Positions 42,270-42,270 of a DNA stretch of 42,270 bases are shown here, piece after piece. This DNA is from Acidimicrobiales bacterium. Its GTDB lineage: Bacteria; Actinomycetota; Acidimicrobiia; Acidimicrobiales; DASWMK01. The stretch spans positions 1-42,270 of the forward strand of contig DASWMK010000274.1 in assembly GCA_036399815.1 (NCBI GenBank), in the 5' to 3' direction. Both the position numbers and the translations under genes were made by a program. The notes beneath the pieces were generated by a model that worked only from the letters and a program-made list of their open reading frames with translations, did not search any database and was not told the DNA's origin. Position 1 is the stretch's first letter. The number at the start of each line of letters is the position of its first letter.

Positions 42270-42270
42270 G

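Overview
The window is chromosomal DNA from a very GC-rich actinobacterium. Third codon positions are almost all G or C, GTG starts are common, 4-base ATGA/GTGA/TTGA overlaps are frequent, and some promoters look leaderless. ClpS followed by a DUF2017 protein, a BldC-type regulator, DegV and an undivided purine cluster fit Actinobacteria. I favour an Acidimicrobiia-like lineage, but that is inference. Nothing shows a plasmid or an intact prophage.

Layout. 1-6280: the end of a sigma factor with a membrane-anchored partner, heme A synthase (ctaA), clpS and a DUF2017 protein. Facing them are degV, plsY, a small membrane protein and a membrane-anchored sulfite-oxidase-type molybdoenzyme. 6376-9890: tRNA-Glu, then an accessory-looking block of lower GC. 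It holds a three-gene overlapping operon of unrecognised proteins and two small broken gene remnants.

9893-15935 (minus strand) is the most interesting part: a compact six-gene operon that looks like a RiPP (ribosomally made, post-translationally modified peptide) pathway. In order of transcription it has a 51-residue candidate precursor peptide, a hairpin, an M29-aminopeptidase-like protein, an MFS exporter fused in one frame to an HExxH-type peptide hydroxylase domain, a stand-alone M41 (FtsH-protease)-like domain, a second HExxH hydroxylase, and a CmoM/SmtA-like methyltransferase. All genes from the MFS fusion onward overlap by 4 bases. No radical SAM enzyme, lanthipeptide synthetase or YcaO protein is present. 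Inference: the two hydroxylases and the methyltransferase modify the peptide, one hydroxylase is tethered to the exporter, and the two peptidase-like proteins process it or protect the host.

16355-17147: tRNA-Asp, tRNA-Phe and a gene-free stretch with a roughly 58-bp tandem repeat. 17148-18668: bldC, divergent from a leucine/valine dehydrogenase. 18692-33845: a nearly complete purine set on the minus strand (purA-purD-purE, purB-purC-comB-like-purS-purQ, purL, purF-purM), interrupted by a few plus-strand genes and by a MocR regulator divergent from a PPOX-fold flavoprotein. PurN, PurH and PurK are not in the window.

33908-42270: two converging gene sets. The plus strand has a 47-residue acidic protein, a 197-residue protein and a protein of three phage-tail-collar domains. 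The minus strand has the end of a Pro/Ala-rich protein, an unrecognised 1381-residue protein and a 549-residue protein of Ig-like repeats. The C-terminus of the 1381-residue protein and the N-terminus of the 549-residue protein share a domain. This may be a phage-tail-derived or surface-displayed apparatus of unknown function.
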